Shown here: piece by piece, positions 25,474-33,088 of the stretch
Position numbering within the stretch: position 1 is the stretch's first letter
How the letters are laid out: each line of letters opens with the position of its first letter
Assembly (NCBI GenBank): GCA_002390745.1
Contig: DGQK01000018.1
Coordinates: 10,788 to 46,233, forward strand
Length of the DNA: 35,446 bases
Source of the DNA: Bacteroidetes bacterium UBA4416
GTDB lineage: Bacteria; Bacteroidota; Bacteroidia; B-17B0; Aurantibacillaceae
Direction: 5' to 3'
The notes under the pieces: model-generated
The model's database searches: none
Told to the model about the DNA's origin: nothing
Seen by the model: the letters and a program-made list of their open reading frames with translations, nothing else
Translations under genes and position numbers: made by a program

Positions 25474-26028
25474 TTGGCCTTTAAGATCTATACCAAAACC
25501 GGCGATAAGGGGCAAACGTCCCTGATCGGCGGCACCCGCATCCCTAAGTTCGATATCCGTATCGAAGCCTATGGAACGGTAGATGAGCTTAATTCTTACA
25601 TCGGCCTTATCCGCGATCAGGCCATCGACGCGCATGCGAGGGAAATCCTGATCGAAGTGCAGGACAGGCTGTTTACCATTGGTTCGCTGCTGGCGGCCGA
25701 CCCGGTAAAAAATAAAATGACGCTGCCGCAGATCGCGGAAAGCGATATCCGCTTACTGGAAGAGGAAATGGATAACATGGATAAAACTTTGCCCGAAATG
25801 AAGTCTTTTGTGCTGCCGGGCGGGCATACCACGGTGTCCTTTTGCCACATTGCCCGCTGTGTATGCCGCAGGGCCGAACGCTGTACGCTGAAATTAAATG
25901 AGCAGGAGCCTCTGAATGAGCTTATTTACAAATACCTGAACCGCTTGTCGGATTACCTGTTTGTGCTCTCGCGCAAACTCACGATGGATCTGAAGGCCAC
26001 GGAAACGCCCTGGAAGCCGAGGGTGTAA
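25474..26028 (+). CDS. Cob(I)yrinic acid a,c-diamide adenosyltransferase, PduO type
   Basis: 184-residue ATP:corrinoid adenosyltransferase. The N-terminal ATP-binding motif is KIYTKTGDKGQTSLIGG. DELNSYIGLIRD, the HIARCVCRRAER segment (family R-x-x-x-RRAER) and LNRLSDYLFVLSR are all hallmarks of the PduO fold. It converts cob(I)alamin and ATP to adenosylcobalamin. The start is TTG at 25474 (no ATG is available upstream in frame before the motif; TTG-GCC-TTT gives the usual MAFKIYTK). The start lies 5 nt after the TonB receptor stop, implying coupling. A palindromic-element cluster follows. Confidence 0.92.
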   Translation: MAFKIYTKTGDKGQTSLIGGTRIPKFDIRIEAYGTVDELNSYIGLIRDQAIDAHAREILIEVQDRLFTIGSLLAADPVKNKMTLPQIAESDIRLLEEEMDNMDKTLPEMKSFVLPGGHTTVSFCHIARCVCRRAERCTLKLNEQEPLNELIYKYLNRLSDYLFVLSRKLTMDLKATETPWKPRV

Positions 26029-26036
26029 CCTTCTTA

Positions 26037-26084
26037 GAACGTCATTGCGAACGAAGCGCAGCGGAGTGAAGCCATCTCACGAAA
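26037..26084. repeat. Intergenic repeat resembling the GTCATTGCGA...CATCTCA family
   Basis: The segment opens GTCATTGCGAACGAAGCG and closes AAGCCATCTCACG. I recognise this as a widespread bacterial intergenic repeat type (GTCATTGCGA...GAAGCAATCTCA). Only one copy is seen in this window. Confidence 0.5.
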
Positions 26085-26100
26085 TTCCTGATTTCCTGAT

Positions 26101-26157
26101 TGTTGACTTCGAGAGCCTCCGTCAACGAAGCGGTGGCTGAGGCTCTCGAAGCCACTG
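26101..26157. repeat. Tandem-hairpin palindromic element, loop type TTCGAGAGCCTC, copy 1
   Basis: Two adjacent hairpins: GTTGAC / GTCAAC (26102-26107 with 26121-26126) around TTCGAGAGCCTCC, and GTGGCT / AGCCAC (26133-26138 with 26150-26155) around GAGGCTCTCGA. The loops are mutually complementary (13-nt perfect inverted repeat, 26107-26119 with 26139-26151). It lies between the adenosyltransferase and ribH ends. Confidence 0.85.
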
Positions 26158-26161
26158 ACAA

Positions 26162-26677
26162 CTAAAACCCGATCTTTCCTTTTCCTTCGCGGAAGCTGTT
26201 CCTCAGGCCAAGCATTTTGATAGCGGTAACGGCGGCCTCATCGCCTTTGTTGCCATGTTTTCCGCCCGCGCGGTCTTTTGCCTGCTCCAGGGTATTGGGT
26301 GTGAGCACACCGAAGATAACCGGTAAGTTGTGTTTGATATTGAGGTCGGTGAGGCCTTTGGCAACGGCATCGCAGATAAAATCAAAATGTTTGGTATCGC
26401 CCTGGATCACACAGCCGATGCAGATAATAGCGTCCACATTACTGAATTCCGCAAAATACTGCGCTCCCAGGGTCAGCTCGAACGCGCCAGGCACTGTTTT
26501 TACGCTAATGGATTCCTCCTTGGCGCCATGCTTCTTCAGGGTTTCGTATGCGCCCAGCATCAGCGCATGGGTAATCTCATGGTTCCATTCGGCCCATACG
26601 ATCCCGAATTTCATATTCGCAGCATCCGGAATTTCCGTGCCTTCAAAAACAGATAGATTCTTTAATTCGCTTGCCAT
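26162..26677 (-). CDS. ribH: 6,7-dimethyl-8-ribityllumazine synthase
   Basis: 171-residue lumazine synthase, the penultimate enzyme of riboflavin synthesis, which joins 5-amino-6-ribitylamino-uracil and dihydroxybutanone phosphate and usually forms pentamers or 60-mers. Motifs are GIVWAEWNHEIT (aromatic/Asn at the substrate site), VPGAFEL, IICIGCVIQGDTKHFDFI (containing the catalytic-type His; the usual Arg of GxVIRG is Gln here, as I recall from other Bacteroidota) and VLTPNTLEQAKDRAG. The start at 26677 is chosen over the open frame to 26722 because the extra residues extend into a palindromic element. Its flanks carry one copy each of the TTCGAGAGCCTC-type element. Confidence 0.95.
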   Translation of the reverse strand: MASELKNLSVFEGTEIPDAANMKFGIVWAEWNHEITHALMLGAYETLKKHGAKEESISVKTVPGAFELTLGAQYFAEFSNVDAIICIGCVIQGDTKHFDFICDAVAKGLTDLNIKHNLPVIFGVLTPNTLEQAKDRAGGKHGNKGDEAAVTAIKMLGLRNSFREGKGKIGF

Positions 26678-26700
26678 AGTAGGTTGTTGAATGATTTTTT

Positions 26701-26759
26701 TGGTGGTTTTCGAGAGCCTCAACCACCATCCCGGAAGCTGAGGCTCTCGAAGCTTCCGG
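26701..26759. repeat. Tandem-hairpin palindromic element, loop type TTCGAGAGCCTC, copy 2
   Basis: Hairpin one: TGGTGGTT / AACCACCA (26701-26708 with 26721-26728) around TTCGAGAGCCTC. Hairpin two: CCGGAAGCT / AGCTTCCGG (26731-26739 with 26751-26759) around GAGGCTCTCGA. Stems are perfect and unlike those of copy 1, while both loops are identical to copy 1. It lies just upstream of the ribH start. Confidence 0.9.
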
Positions 26760-26788
26760 TTGAGTAAAATATCCTTACTTCTCCAAAC

Positions 26789-26819
26789 AAAAAAAGGTGA
26801 CTGACATCACCTTTTTTAA
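26789..26819 (-). terminator. Terminator after the TPR protein gene
   Basis: AAAAAGGTGA / TCACCTTTTT stem with a 6-nt loop, 16 nt past the TPR gene stop. T-runs are present on both strands, so it may work in both directions. Confidence 0.88.
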
Positions 26820-26834
26820 TTTTTTCTGTTGGCC

Positions 26835-27596
26835 TTATTGGATATTACCCAATACTTTCACCCTGGCAATGTATTTTTCGATATCGCGGGCTTCTGTGCT
26901 TTTAAAATACTCTGATTGCAAGCGCTCGTAAGTTGCCAGAGCTTCTGCATAATTTGCTTTTTGTTCGTAGGCAAAGCCTGCTTTTTTCAGGAACATCGGT
27001 GTGGTGAAATCATTGGTGGATTTTTCGGCAGCTTTCAGGTAAAACTTGATCGCCTCATCCACATTGTTCAGCTCCATGTAAGCATCGCCGGTGGCGCCAA
27101 TAGCCATTGGAGCTACCATTTCGTCGTTACCGTCAAATTTTTCCAGGTATTCGATCGCTTCCTGAAATTTGCCGGTCCTCAGCAGGCAGATACCTGCATA
27201 GTAGTTCGACAGTTTTCCGGCTTTGGTAGAAGAATAGTTATCTGCCAGGTCCCTGAAGCCAACCATCGTTACCTGGCCATTGGCCGTTTGTACCGGAACG
27301 TTACCATTCAGCGCAAGGTTGAAGCTGTCTTTCTCGAAGAAGGACTGGGCAATATACATTTCGTTATTGGCTTCTGCTTCCTGGCCCGGAAGCCAGTAGA
27401 ATTTATAGAATGAGAAGATCGCTACAATAGCAAGAATAGCCCCGCCACCGTAAGTGATGGCTTTTTTATTCTTTTCAAAAAACACTTGCAGCCCATCCAT
27501 ATCCAGGCCGTTGCCTGTCGATGATTTTTTTGGCTTTTTCTCTGTTGCCGTTTCCACGCGTGCTGTTTGTTCCGTTTGTAAAGTTTCTTCTGACAT
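26835..27596 (-). CDS. Membrane-anchored tetratricopeptide-repeat protein (YfgM-like)
   Basis: 253 residues. A charged N-terminal cytoplasmic tail (1-44), one transmembrane helix at about 46-66 (AITYGGGAILAIVAIFSFYKF), then a periplasmic domain of TPR helices (KLSNYYAGICLLRTGKFQEAI; ATGDAYMELNNVDEAIKFYL; KKAGFAYEQKANYAEALATY). The topology resembles E. coli YfgM, which works with PpiD and the Sec translocon; that parallel is inference. From memory, a TPR gene beside ribH is common in Bacteroidota. It is upstream of ribH on the same strand but separated by a terminator and a palindromic element. Confidence 0.85.
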   Translation of the reverse strand: MSEETLQTEQTARVETATEKKPKKSSTGNGLDMDGLQVFFEKNKKAITYGGGAILAIVAIFSFYKFYWLPGQEAEANNEMYIAQSFFEKDSFNLALNGNVPVQTANGQVTMVGFRDLADNYSSTKAGKLSNYYAGICLLRTGKFQEAIEYLEKFDGNDEMVAPMAIGATGDAYMELNNVDEAIKFYLKAAEKSTNDFTTPMFLKKAGFAYEQKANYAEALATYERLQSEYFKSTEARDIEKYIARVKVLGNIQ

Positions 27597-27693
27597 GTTC
27601 GATTTAAAAAATTGTTTGCGAATTTACATAAAATTTCCCGCTTCTCAGAGAGGATTGCGAAATATAATGAATTGACACCTAGTTGTTTAAAAA

Positions 27694-28074
27694 TTAATCG
27701 CCTTCCGTTACCGCAATATCAAGTGTTAAATTCTCTTTATTGCGGATAGAGAACGACAGCCCGCCCTGTACCACAAAAGGCGAGGGAATATCGAGGTCGT
27801 AGCCTTTGGCAAACAGGTAGTAGCTGCCTTTATACAGTGGAATAGAATAGTTGCCGTTCGCGTCCGCCTTCACATAGGTGTCGTACTTACTGAAATCCGT
27901 GCCCGGAAATTCGGTTGAATTGAATTTAATATAGACATAAGCGTCGGCAATGGCTTTGCCGTGATGAGCGACAACACCTCTGACGGAGGCTTTTCCGCCC
28001 ATTTGATTTTTTTTGCAGGCCGTGAAGCCCAGGGTGAGCATAAGTGCTAGCGACAATTGAAGGATCGTTTTCAT
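27694..28074 (-). CDS. Small lipoprotein with carboxypeptidase-regulatory-like domain
   Basis: 126-residue lipoprotein: lipobox FTAC (Cys20), then a single beta-sandwich of the carboxypeptidase-regulatory/transthyretin-like type (ASVRGVVAHHGKAIADAYVYI; VKADANGNYSIPLYKGSYYL). It starts 10 nt after the mbnH-like stop, so it is the third gene of that operon. The function is unknown. It may bind a partner or ligand for the MbnP/MbnH pair, or dock them to another envelope protein; nothing in the sequence shows a metal-binding motif apart from the HH in VVAHHGK. Confidence 0.78.
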   Translation of the reverse strand: MKTILQLSLALMLTLGFTACKKNQMGGKASVRGVVAHHGKAIADAYVYIKFNSTEFPGTDFSKYDTYVKADANGNYSIPLYKGSYYLFAKGYDLDIPSPFVVQGGLSFSIRNKENLTLDIAVTEGD

Positions 28075-28084
28075 GAGTTGTGTG

Positions 28085-29119
28085 TTATGGGGTTATTTCT
28101 GAATAGCGTTTATCTGTAAGGAACTGCGGATCGGTCAGCGTTTTTAAGAACGCGATGATGTCCGTTTTTTCCTGAGTGCTCATCTGGATGCCGGTGCTGA
28201 GCGAAGGATCCAGCGTAGCGCCGGGGGTAATGCTGTTGGTGTAATGGTTGAGGCAGTCCATCAGGGTCATGTAGCGGCCATCGTGCATGTAAGGCCCGCT
28301 GAGCTCAATGTTACGCAGGCTCGGCGTTTTAAATTTGTAAAGGTCGGCCAGGTCGCGGGTAATGTGAGTACGGCCGCTGTCCCGGATGGTCGGGTTAACA
28401 GCGAGGCCGTTGTTCCTGAATTTATAATCCGAAAACAAAGGCTCCTGGTGGCAGGAAGCACATTTCTGAACGAAAAGGCTGTAGCCGCTTTGCTCGGAAG
28501 CCGTGAAGCTTGCTGTGCCGTGTTTCACCTGGTCGTATTTGCTGTTATAGGAATACATCGTACCCATGAACTGGGCAATGGCTTTGAACATGCGTTGTGT
28601 CGTCACGGTATCGTCGCCGTAAGCCTTTCTGAAAAGAGCCTGGTATTTGGCGCTGCTGCCGATCTTCAGCACCACATTCGGCAATGTTTCCGCCATCTCC
28701 AGGGTATTGGTGATCGGGGCAGGAGGGAAGACCTCAATGTGGTTGACGCCGCCATCGTGCATAAAGCTTGGGTTCCAGGCCAGGTTTTGCAATGCCGGAG
28801 CATTGCGTGTCCCCAGGCGGCCATCCACACCGTGGCTGAACTGGTGCGCGCTGTGAGCAAAAGCCGCAAACTGCTGATGGCAGGAGCCGCAGGAAACCGT
28901 GTTGTCTGCCGAAAACATAGGTTCGTAGAACAAGGCCCTTCCCAGCTTAAAGCGGTCGGTGGTGAGCACATTCTCCGTAAAGCGGTAATAGGGCTGCGGC
29001 CATCCCTCCGGGATCACTTCGGAGATTCCCTCTGCCGGAAGCTCGGGTTTGATCTCCGGGTCTACCTTGCAGGAAGTGCTGAAAACAGCCAGCAGTATGA
29101 TCAGAAAAAGGGGCTTCAT
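28085..29119 (-). CDS. Di-haem cytochrome-c peroxidase family enzyme (MbnH-like)
   Basis: 344-residue lipoprotein (lipobox STSC, Cys17) with two c-type haem sites: CGSCH at residues 77-81 and CASCH at about 220-224, the pattern of bacterial cytochrome c peroxidase/MauG relatives. FSHGVDGRLGTRNAPALQNL and NPSFMHDGG are family signatures. The gene follows the MbnP-like gene directly (its ATG is next to that stop codon). In methanotrophs MbnH oxidises a Trp of MbnP to kynurenine, creating a copper site. The same partnership is likely here given the pairing, but a role as a plain peroxidase is possible. Confidence 0.88.
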   Translation of the reverse strand: MKPLFLIILLAVFSTSCKVDPEIKPELPAEGISEVIPEGWPQPYYRFTENVLTTDRFKLGRALFYEPMFSADNTVSCGSCHQQFAAFAHSAHQFSHGVDGRLGTRNAPALQNLAWNPSFMHDGGVNHIEVFPPAPITNTLEMAETLPNVVLKIGSSAKYQALFRKAYGDDTVTTQRMFKAIAQFMGTMYSYNSKYDQVKHGTASFTASEQSGYSLFVQKCASCHQEPLFSDYKFRNNGLAVNPTIRDSGRTHITRDLADLYKFKTPSLRNIELSGPYMHDGRYMTLMDCLNHYTNSITPGATLDPSLSTGIQMSTQEKTDIIAFLKTLTDPQFLTDKRYSEITP

Positions 29120-29902
29120 TTAGTTGACAACAGAGGTTACAGTGAACATACCTGCATAATTATCGGCAATGCTCCTCGACCTTGAGCTGATCGTGGTCAC
29201 ATCGAAGGTAAAAGCAAAATCAATCGTATTAACTCCCGAAAACCATTTGGCTACGTCGCCCGTCATATTCACCTGTGTCTGGTGTTCGGCATGCACATGC
29301 GCATTGATGGGAAACGGGAGCGTCACCGTTCTGATGCCTTTATTGACGCCCGAAAAGCCACCGATATGAAAGGAAATATCGCCCAGGCTGTTTCCCGATT
29401 GGGGCGAGCTGCCTTCAATTTTGGCCATGATATAGCCCGAGTTCCAGGTCCAGAACATTCCGTGGGCAGGATCCAGGGCGCCTGTCTGAGCGCCGGATAC
29501 ATTGCGGGCCGAGTCCACGCCGATCAGAAAGCTGATGCCTGTGTAATCGCCTGCCGGAACATTCGGTAGCGTAATGGCCTTGCTCTGCGGATCGGATTCA
29601 TCTACCAGGAAATAGGTGCCCGGAAGCGTTACGACCTGTCCAGCCAGGTTGGTAAGTTTGACATTCGTCAGGTAATATTTAAACAGCTTCACCGAGAAGG
29701 TATCGCCGTTGGTAGTGGTATAAGTAGAAGCAGGGTCGAGTACCAGCGGGTTTCCATTACCCACATGGCTGATATTGAGTTTTAAAGAAGCGTTGGAAGC
29801 AGGGGCGCCGTTGAGGGGTGGCAGGTCTTCCGGTGGCGCAACCGCGGCTTTCTTACACGATACGGCAACAGCCAAAACCATCAGAAATAAGGATAGACGC
29901 AT
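29120..29902 (-). CDS. MbnP family copper-binding-type lipoprotein
   Basis: 260-residue lipoprotein (VAVSCKK, Cys16) with a beta-rich body. The segment GVDSARNVSGAQTGALDP followed by HGMFWTWNSGYIMAKIEG is the diagnostic MbnP region; it holds two Trp residues, one of which could be the kynurenine site in the MbnH/MbnP system. FPINAHVHAEHQTQVNM offers several His residues as possible metal ligands. It is first in the operon mbnP-mbnH-lipoprotein and has its own promoter at 29916-29947. No methanobactin precursor is seen, so the likely role is copper capture or storage in the envelope, not methanobactin transport. Confidence 0.88.
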   Translation of the reverse strand: MRLSLFLMVLAVAVSCKKAAVAPPEDLPPLNGAPASNASLKLNISHVGNGNPLVLDPASTYTTTNGDTFSVKLFKYYLTNVKLTNLAGQVVTLPGTYFLVDESDPQSKAITLPNVPAGDYTGISFLIGVDSARNVSGAQTGALDPAHGMFWTWNSGYIMAKIEGSSPQSGNSLGDISFHIGGFSGVNKGIRTVTLPFPINAHVHAEHQTQVNMTGDVAKWFSGVNTIDFAFTFDVTTISSRSRSIADNYAGMFTVTSVVN

Positions 29903-29915
29903 GATAACTTTTGTT

Positions 29916-29947
29916 CAAATATAACGATTCCGGCCCTAACAATCAAA
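29916..29947 (-). promoter_or_regulatory. Promoter of the mbnP-mbnH operon
   Basis: TTTG (29944-29947), 20 nt, then TATATTTG (29916-29923) on the minus strand. The start codon is about 14 nt from the -7 box, so the leader is very short. Confidence 0.7.
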
Positions 29948-30001
29948 CATTTCCGCGAAACCGATTGGATTCCTGAAGACCCGGGAAGCTTGTAAAAACT
30001 G

Positions 30002-31558
30002 CTATTCCACAAACCAGCCGATCAGCCGTCGCCTTAGCTTGCTGCTGTAGGTCTGCGTCTGGTAGTCGGTATAATTCGTTGTGGCATTGATGCATTTGGC
30101 GAACTGCTTCACGCGGTATTTCACCTCGTCGCTCAGGAGCTCAAACAATTCGAAGGCTTCATCGAAATCGGCCGCATTGTCTTTGATCCTTCCGAAGTGA
30201 TCGTCCAGCGACTGGTCGAGCACTGTTTGAGGTTTCAGGCCCTTGCGCAGGCATTGCAGGTAGCGTTCGCGTACGATAAAGGCTTCGGCGGAAGAGTTGA
30301 GGAAGCGGGATTTGATGTCTTCCGGCAGCTCGTAATCGTTCTCCAGCTCGTAGTCCCACTCGTCTTTGTAGCGTTGCTCGAGGTACAGGTGCGGCGCCAC
30401 AAACACGTGTTTCCAGTCGATCGGGAACTGCCACAGGTTGAAGCGGCGCGAATTATTACCCAGATCCACGATGTTGAATTTCTTTTTGTGAGGCAGGATC
30501 CGTGAGCCACGTCCAATCATCTGGTGGTACAGCGTCAGCGATTTGGTAGCACGGTTCAGGATGATGGTTTCCACCTCCGGCTCATCGAAGCCGGTGGTGA
30601 GGATACTCACCGAGCTAAGGATGCCGTCTTTGGTATTCTTGAACCAGTCGAGGGTTTCGGCCCTGTCGCGGTCGCTGAAAGTGCTGTCTAAATACCTTAC
30701 CGGGTAGCCTTTAGCCTTGAACATGTTGTACACGGCAATGCTCGTTAAGATCCCGGCATTGAAAATAAGCGTTTTGGTACCCTTGCCGATCTCTTCATAA
30801 GCATCCAGCAATTTGCCCTGCATCAGGGCCTGGGTATATACCATCTCGTGCGATCCGGTCGTGAACTCCCCGTTGTTGCCCACGCGCAGTCCGCTCAGGT
30901 TCACATCCGTAGTGTGTGTCACGCCTTCGGCCAGGTAGCCTTTTTCGATAAGCGACGGAATGCTTTCCCCGACAATGATCTCCTTGTACGTCTGGTAAAG
31001 CGGTAGTTTTTTGTTGCTGCTCAGGGGCGTGGCCGTAACGCCCAGGATATTGACATCCGCAAAGTAATGAAAGATCTTGCGGAAGGAGTTGTAGTGCGCC
31101 TCATCCACAATCACAAGGCCGATGTCTTCCAGAAACTGATCGTCTTCCTGCAAACGGTTATTGAGCGTTTCCACCAGGGCCGTAAAGCTCTGGAACTCGC
31201 TCTGCTGCGGAAGCTCCTTCACTTCCGAATTGATCACTTTATTTTTGATGCCGATGCCTGCCAGTACCCCTGAGGTCTGCTTGCTAAGCTCGATGCGGTG
31301 CGTCAGGATCAGTACCTTGCGGTTGAAGTGGTTGATATAACGTTTGGCGATCTCCGAGAAAATGATGGTTTTACCACCCCCGGTAGGAAGCTGGAACAAG
31401 ATGTTCTCATTAGGCTTTGCCTCTTTGAGTTTATTAAAAATAGTATTAACCGCCTCTTCCTGGTAAGGATATAACTGGCGTGTCATGGTATTTTCTTCCG
31501 TTTCCAAATCTGAAAAATAAGCCTGTAAATTTAAGCTATTTTTCACGAATCTCTTCAT
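30002..31558 (-). CDS. DEAD/DEAH-box superfamily 2 helicase (SSL2-like)
   Basis: 518-residue SF2 helicase. LYPYQEEAV forms the Q/Ia-proximal start. Motif I is PTGGGKT, motif II DEAHYNS, motif III TATPLSS; the C-terminal RecA lobe has TTGFDEPEVETIIL and motif VI HQMIGRGSRILPHKK. The C-terminal 120 residues are family-specific and helical. The role is probably DNA or RNA repair/processing; no nuclease or methylase neighbours suggest a defence island. The start at 31558 is supported by an AAGGA sequence 5 nt upstream. An alternative ATG at 31486 (MTRQLYPYQ) would remove 24 residues. Confidence 0.88.
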   Translation of the reverse strand: MKRFVKNSLNLQAYFSDLETEENTMTRQLYPYQEEAVNTIFNKLKEAKPNENILFQLPTGGGKTIIFSEIAKRYINHFNRKVLILTHRIELSKQTSGVLAGIGIKNKVINSEVKELPQQSEFQSFTALVETLNNRLQEDDQFLEDIGLVIVDEAHYNSFRKIFHYFADVNILGVTATPLSSNKKLPLYQTYKEIIVGESIPSLIEKGYLAEGVTHTTDVNLSGLRVGNNGEFTTGSHEMVYTQALMQGKLLDAYEEIGKGTKTLIFNAGILTSIAVYNMFKAKGYPVRYLDSTFSDRDRAETLDWFKNTKDGILSSVSILTTGFDEPEVETIILNRATKSLTLYHQMIGRGSRILPHKKKFNIVDLGNNSRRFNLWQFPIDWKHVFVAPHLYLEQRYKDEWDYELENDYELPEDIKSRFLNSSAEAFIVRERYLQCLRKGLKPQTVLDQSLDDHFGRIKDNAADFDEAFELFELLSDEVKYRVKQFAKCINATTNYTDYQTQTYSSKLRRRLIGWFVE

Positions 31559-31660
31559 GAAATCCTTTAGAAAACGTTAAGAGTTATTGACAATGGCCTA
31601 TGAATACGCCGCGTTCAGGAACGAATGCTCCGGGGTTCTGAAAAATCCGGTCCGGCTTTG

Positions 31661-32980
31661 CTAATCGGTGATCAGGCGGATCTTCCTGGTTTTATACCGT
31701 GCCGCAAGCCAGTTCCTCAGCTGTTCGGTATTGGCGAGCCGCTTCTCCGGTTTGATGTATATCAGCAATACCGTGTCGATCCTGCTGCTGTCGTTGTACA
31801 CCGCTGTTTTTGAGAAGGAGAACTCTTTGGCGCCGCCGAATAAGGCACGGTACTCCTCTTTGAACGTACTGTCGTGGAAATCGCGTTTTGCGATCGTATT
31901 CTCCAGGTTGCGGATCCGGTTATCCTTCTCCACCATCAGCTTCAGGTATTTCTCCGTTTCTGCCGATGTTGTTTTCTTTCCGGGCGTGTTGCTTTGGCTT
32001 AGGGTCGACTGGAGGCGCACATCAGCATCGCCAAGGCCATACTGGGCTTTGCGGGTATTGATGGCTGCCAGCAGGCTGTCGCTGACCTTGTCGCCATAGA
32101 TGAGCAGTGTCGCGCTCCTGGTTTCCGGATCTGTTTTCTGGCTGATGGTGTAAAGCTCATTCGCTTCAACTTCTCCGGCAATAAAATGCTCAACATTCTG
32201 CCTGAAAATCTCTTCCTGTACAAAGCGGTAAGCCAGGTAAAAGCTCGGTAATATCGTTAGCACTGCGATCGTCCAAACGTATTTTCTCACCTTGCGCTCT
32301 GTCGCTTCGTCCACAAAATGAGCAGGTTTGAATTTCAGGAAGCGCACGATTAAGAACGTAGAGATGCTGATAAACACGCTGTTGATGATGAACAAGTAAA
32401 ACGCGCCGGCAAAGTAATAAAAGTTGCCGGTGCCGATCCCGTAACCGGCTGTACACAGGGGAGGCATCAGGGCGGTGGCGATTGCCACGCCGGGAATGGC
32501 GTTCGTGATGTTTTTCCGGGAGCTGGCGATGATACCGGCCAGCCCGCCGAACAGCGCGATGAGCACGTCCCACAGCGTAGGGCTGGTGCGGGCCAACAGC
32601 TCGGACTGTGCCGAATGGATAGGGCTGATCCAGAAGTACAGCGCCGAAGTCGATACGCTGATGACAACCGCAACCAAAAGGTTTTTGAGCGAGAACTTGA
32701 TCAGGTTGAAATCAAAAATGCCTGCGCCGAGGCCCACGCCCATAATCGGGCCCATGAGCGGGGAAATAAGCATGGCGCCGATGATCACTGCCGTGGAGTT
32801 GACATTGAGTCCGATGGACGCAATAAAGATAGCAAAGATCAGGGCCCACAGGTTGGTGCCTTTAAATTCCACATTTTTGGTGAGCGACCTGATGATCTCT
32901 TCCTCTTTGGCTTTATCCTCATCCAGGTTGAAGCGGTACTTGAGCACTTCCAGGATACTTTTTCTGATATTTCCTTTCAT
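31661..32980 (-). CDS. DUF389 (TIGR00341) integral membrane protein
   Basis: 439 residues: a cytoplasmic N-terminal segment, then about six membrane helices between residues 40 and 250, including the DUF389 signature VNSTAVIIGAMLISPLMGP and NAIPGVAIATALMPPLCTAG, then a soluble C-terminal domain with a coiled-coil-like stretch (SAETEKYLKLMVEKDNRIRN). Function is unknown for the family. Its DNA has a promoter whose -7 box is 5 nt from the ATG. It lies between the helicase and antiporter genes on the same strand. Confidence 0.9.
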   Translation of the reverse strand: MKGNIRKSILEVLKYRFNLDEDKAKEEEIIRSLTKNVEFKGTNLWALIFAIFIASIGLNVNSTAVIIGAMLISPLMGPIMGVGLGAGIFDFNLIKFSLKNLLVAVVISVSTSALYFWISPIHSAQSELLARTSPTLWDVLIALFGGLAGIIASSRKNITNAIPGVAIATALMPPLCTAGYGIGTGNFYYFAGAFYLFIINSVFISISTFLIVRFLKFKPAHFVDEATERKVRKYVWTIAVLTILPSFYLAYRFVQEEIFRQNVEHFIAGEVEANELYTISQKTDPETRSATLLIYGDKVSDSLLAAINTRKAQYGLGDADVRLQSTLSQSNTPGKKTTSAETEKYLKLMVEKDNRIRNLENTIAKRDFHDSTFKEEYRALFGGAKEFSFSKTAVYNDSSRIDTVLLIYIKPEKRLANTEQLRNWLAARYKTRKIRLITD

Positions 32981-32985
32981 TTCAA

Positions 32986-33014
32986 CAAAAATAAAAATTT
33001 AAGCCATACAACAA
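32986..33014 (-). promoter_or_regulatory. Promoter of the DUF389 gene, possibly leaderless
   Basis: TTG (33012-33014), 18 nt, then TATTTTTG (32986-32993). The last base of the -7 box is 5 nt from the ATG, so transcription may start at or next to the start codon. Confidence 0.6.
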
Positions 33015-33055
33015 TGCATAGCAGGTTCTGTAAAACGCGTTTGTTGGTAGCGTCA

Positions 33056-33073
33056 ACCATTTTGCCAAATGGT
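33056..33073 (-). terminator. Weak hairpin after the antiporter gene
   Basis: ACCATTT / AAATGGT, a perfect 7-bp stem with a 4-nt loop, begins 16 nt past the antiporter stop. No T-run follows, so it may only protect the 3' end. Confidence 0.4.
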
Positions 33074-33088
33074 ATTGAATGACGGGCC

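Noticed and set aside
28244..29185. Long open frame of 313 codons on the plus strand opposite the mbnH-like gene
   Set aside because: It is antisense to a haem peroxidase with intact CxxCH motifs, has no signal or domain of its own, and starts without a promoter; it is a shadow of GC-rich codon usage.
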